From Actinomycetes bacterium (GTDB lineage Bacteria > Actinomycetota > Actinomycetes > Propionibacteriales > Propionibacteriaceae): DNA of 64,000 nucleotides. The position numbers and the translations under genes were made by a program. The DNA lies in contig JAEVYS010000120.1 of NCBI GenBank assembly GCA_023392635.1, positions 86,778 to 150,777 of the forward strand. The letters are read 5' to 3'. The notes below the pieces were generated by a model, which was not told where the DNA came from, ran no database searches, and worked only from the letters and a program-made list of their open reading frames with translations. Positions within the stretch are counted from its first letter, which is position 1, and each line of letters starts with the position of its first letter. Of the stretch, positions 61,745 through 64,000 are shown in pieces.

Positions 61745-62704
61745 TCACACCCCCGCGGTGCCACGACTCCCGGGGCGGCGCCGGCGTCGCCGGAGGGCGG
61801 CGGCGACCTCGTCCTCGACCAGGTCGTTGTTGATGGCGATCGCCGCTGTGGAACCCTCGCCGGCCGCAGTGATCACCTGCGCCCGCGGATTGACCGCGTT
61901 TCCGGCCGCCCAGACTCCGGGCACACCGGTTCGCCCGGACGCGTCGACCTCGACCCACCCGGAGGCGTCCGTCGTGCAGCCCAGTTCGGTGAGCAGTGCG
62001 GAGTTGGGCACGAACCGGGGACGAACGAACAGGGCGCTGCGCGCCACGGTCTCGCCATTGGCCAGTCGGACTCCCCTGAGGCGGTTGTCGGTCACCACGA
62101 TGCGCTCGATCGGTTCCTCGACCAGACCGATGCCCCGAGCCTCGAGGCCCTCCCGTGCGACGCCGCCCGGCTCGCTGCCCAGCGAGAAGAAGATGACGTC
62201 GTCGGACCACTGCCGGATCAGCTGCGCGTGCGCGATCGCCTCGCTGCTGCCTCCGAGCACGCCGACTGGTTGGTCGCGGACCTCGTAGCCGTGGCAGTAG
62301 GGACAGTGCAGCACGTCGATGCCCCAACGGTCCTGCAGCCCGGGGATGCCCGGCATCCGGTCGACCAATCCCGTGGTCACCAGGAGCCGTCGCGCCGTCA
62401 GCGGGCCTCCGTGATCCAGGACGGCGGTGAACGCCGCCCCGCCGTCGGTGTCGGCCCGACGGATGCCGGTGACGGTCGCGTCCACCATCTCGGCGCCGTA
62501 GCCGGTCGCCTCGCGCCGGCCGGCGGCGAGCAGATCGGAGGGGGGCAACCCGTCCGAACCCAGGAAACCCTGCATGTGGGAAGCGGGTGCGTTGCGCGGG
62601 TGACCGGCGTCGACGACGACGACCGATCTCCGGGCGCGCGACAGGACGAGAGCGGCGGAGAGCCCGGCAGCTCCACCGCCGACGATCAGGACGTCACAGT
62701 TCAT
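61745..62704 (-). CDS. Thioredoxin reductase-like FAD/NAD(P) oxidoreductase
   Basis: 319 residues. FAD motif DVLIVGGGAAGLSAAL, redox pair in LHCPYCHGYE (Cys-Pro-Tyr-Cys), an NAD-binding VGVLGGSSEAIAHA and a C-terminal GVWAAGNAVNPRAQV. The CPYCHG form differs from the CATC of canonical TrxB. It is seen in a subgroup that oxidises dithiols or small-molecule thiols, so the partner is probably not a housekeeping thioredoxin. The C-terminal tail is Arg-rich. It shares the strand with the LuxR gene downstream, 31 bases away. Confidence 0.88.
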   Translation of the reverse strand: MNCDVLIVGGGAAGLSAALVLSRARRSVVVVDAGHPRNAPASHMQGFLGSDGLPPSDLLAAGRREATGYGAEMVDATVTGIRRADTDGGAAFTAVLDHGGPLTARRLLVTTGLVDRMPGIPGLQDRWGIDVLHCPYCHGYEVRDQPVGVLGGSSEAIAHAQLIRQWSDDVIFFSLGSEPGGVAREGLEARGIGLVEEPIERIVVTDNRLRGVRLANGETVARSALFVRPRFVPNSALLTELGCTTDASGWVEVDASGRTGVPGVWAAGNAVNPRAQVITAAGEGSTAAIAINNDLVEDEVAAALRRRRRRPGSRGTAGV

Positions 62705-62921
62705 GGGTCCAGCCTCTTCCCTGCGGCCCGTCGCGCGCTACGCCGGACCGGTGCCTGGCGGCCCGACGACGACCTCAGCCGTGGGTGTCGGCTTCCACGG
62801 AGGTCAGGTCATCGGTGACCCGGTCGAGGCGGTGGGCGCGGTCGACGGCCGGGGCTCCCGGGACCGGCACTGCGCAGTTGAGCCGCTGTCCACGGTCCGA
62901 ACCAGGCAGTAGGTTCACCAC

Positions 62922-64000
62922 GTGCTGCAGGGGCGGGAGGTCGAGCGGGCACGGCTCGCCGGGGTCGCCGCCTCCGCCCGTGCCGGTCGTGCCGCCGCGC
63001 TGGCGGTGCTCGGCGACCCGGGGGCCGGGAAGTCGGCGCTGCTGGAGGACCTCGCCGCCCACGTCGCCGCGGACCCGGAGGCTCCCCGCTTCCGCGTGCT
63101 CACCACGAGCGGGGTCCCTTCGGAGGCGCCGCTCCCCTTCGCGGCGCTGTACCGGCTGCTGCGCCCGGTGCTCACCTGGGACCGTCTCCCTGGCCCGCAG
63201 GCACGGGCGCTCCGGGTGGCCTTCGGGTACGAGGACGGCGGCGGCGTGCCGGTCGAGCCGTTCCTGGTCGGGGTGGCGACGCTCTCCCTCCTCGCGGCGA
63301 CCGCGGAGGACGGTCCGGTGCTGTGCATCGTGGATGACGCCCACTGGCTGGACGAGGCGTCGGCCACCGCGCTGCTGTTCGCGACCCGCCAGCTGCAGGA
63401 GGACCGGGTAGCGGTCGTGTTCGCGGCGAGGACCGGGAGTGGGACGGGTTCGTTCGTTCCCGAGTCGCTGCCGGTTCTGCAGCTCGGCGGCCTCGATGCG
63501 GCGGCGGCGAGGACCTTGCTGGCACAACGAGGGATCGCGGCATCGCAGGACGTGGTGAGCCGGCTGATGGCCGAGACCGGTGGCAATCCGCTCGCCCTCC
63601 TCGAGCTTCCCACCGAACTCAGCGCGGACCAGCTGAGCGGTGCGTCCCCCCTCCCCGCGCGGGTGGCCCTGACCACGCGGGTGGAGCGCGCGTTCCTGGA
63701 CCGGGCGCGCCGCGCGAGTCCGGGCGTCCAGACCCTGCTGCTGGTCGCCGCGGCGGACGACACCGGCCGGCTCGCGGTCGTCGATCGGGCCGCCCGCTCG
63801 CTCGGCGCGGGTGGAGAGGCGTGGGACGTTGCGGAGCGTGCGGGCCTGCTCGCGGTCGCCGAGGATCGGGTCGCGGTGCGCCATCCCCTCGTGCGGTCTG
63901 CGGTCTACCAGGCGGCGACCAGCGTCGAGCGCCGCCGTGCCCATGCCGCGCTCGCTGACGCCCTCACCGACGACCCCGACCGCCGCACCTGGCACCGGGC
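62922..64000 (+). CDS. Large AAA/LuxR-family regulator, partial (N-terminal part)
   Basis: About 359 residues are present before the window ends. LQGREVERARLAGVAA, Walker A LGDPGAGKSALLEDL, Walker B LCIVDDAHWLDEASA and GGNPLALLELPTEL match the N-terminal ATPase of large LuxR-type regulators, whose helix-turn-helix would lie beyond the end. GTG 62922 is supported by TAGGTT ending six bases upstream, a leaderless start. It diverges from the thioredoxin-reductase-like gene with 217 bases between; nothing else is evident there. Confidence 0.8.
   Translation, partial: MLQGREVERARLAGVAASARAGRAAALAVLGDPGAGKSALLEDLAAHVAADPEAPRFRVLTTSGVPSEAPLPFAALYRLLRPVLTWDRLPGPQARALRVAFGYEDGGGVPVEPFLVGVATLSLLAATAEDGPVLCIVDDAHWLDEASATALLFATRQLQEDRVAVVFAARTGSGTGSFVPESLPVLQLGGLDAAAARTLLAQRGIAASQDVVSRLMAETGGNPLALLELPTELSADQLSGASPLPARVALTTRVERAFLDRARRASPGVQTLLLVAAADDTGRLAVVDRAARSLGAGGEAWDVAERAGLLAVAEDRVAVRHPLVRSAVYQAATSVERRRAHAALADALTDDPDRRTWHR

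Overview
The window is 64 kb of high-GC bacterial chromosome and reads as Actinomycetota, most plausibly Propionibacteriales or Propionibacteriaceae. The evidence is GTG/TTG starts, class II (B12-dependent) ribonucleotide reductase beside nrdR, the actinobacterial order ftsK-rimO-pgsA-cinA-clgR-DUF3046-recA-recX-rny-miaB-miaA-dapF-hflX, LexA boxes of the CGAAC-N4-GTTCG type, and many genes that look leaderless (TAnnnT 6-7 bases before the start codon). I found no rRNA, tRNA, phage, IS element or CRISPR array, and no gene-free stretch longer than about 260 bases.

1-3.5 kb: part of a flavin-binding protein, an AEC transporter, a membrane acyltransferase, a DedA-like protein and two small unknown genes. 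3.6-8.8 kb: the nrdR-nrdJ operon with paired NrdR boxes, then a divergent SOS pair, lexA and a 125-residue membrane protein, with four LexA boxes between them. 8.8-24.8 kb: a long, mostly minus-strand housekeeping block for DNA repair, tRNA modification, RNA decay, diaminopimelate and phospholipid synthesis and chromosome segregation. 24.9-34.5 kb: thiL-ddl, plsC, leuDC facing an IclR regulator, an Lrp regulator facing an aminotransferase, and small membrane genes.

35.4-49.9 kb: a catabolic island. It has two divergent pairs of sugar oxidoreductase plus TIM-barrel isomerase, 6-phosphogluconate dehydrogenase, a LacI regulator, a LarA-superfamily (nickel-pincer) epimerase, uronate isomerase, a fructuronate-reductase-like enzyme, a GH3 glycosidase, a HAD phosphatase and an FMN reductase. 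A GGCAACGAGTTGCC-like motif recurs in its divergent promoters. The gene set suggests that uronate is turned via mannonate into gluconate by the LarA homologue and then enters the pentose phosphate pathway through Gnd, in place of the UxuA/KDG route. This is the most interesting possible new pathway here.

50-64 kb: accessory genes. A CoA-disulfide reductase/rhodanese and an unlisted 58-residue Cys-rich protein each have a CsoR/CstR-type palindrome upstream (ATACCCC-N2-GGGGTAT), which suggests a persulfide or copper response. After them come a membrane protein of unknown function, a phospholipase D, a beta-lactamase-family protein with a membrane tail, a translationally coupled DUF4386-DUF2306-small-protein operon with an 18-base palindrome upstream, a MalT-type LuxR ATPase, a thioredoxin-reductase-like protein and the start of a second large LuxR/AAA regulator cut by the window end.
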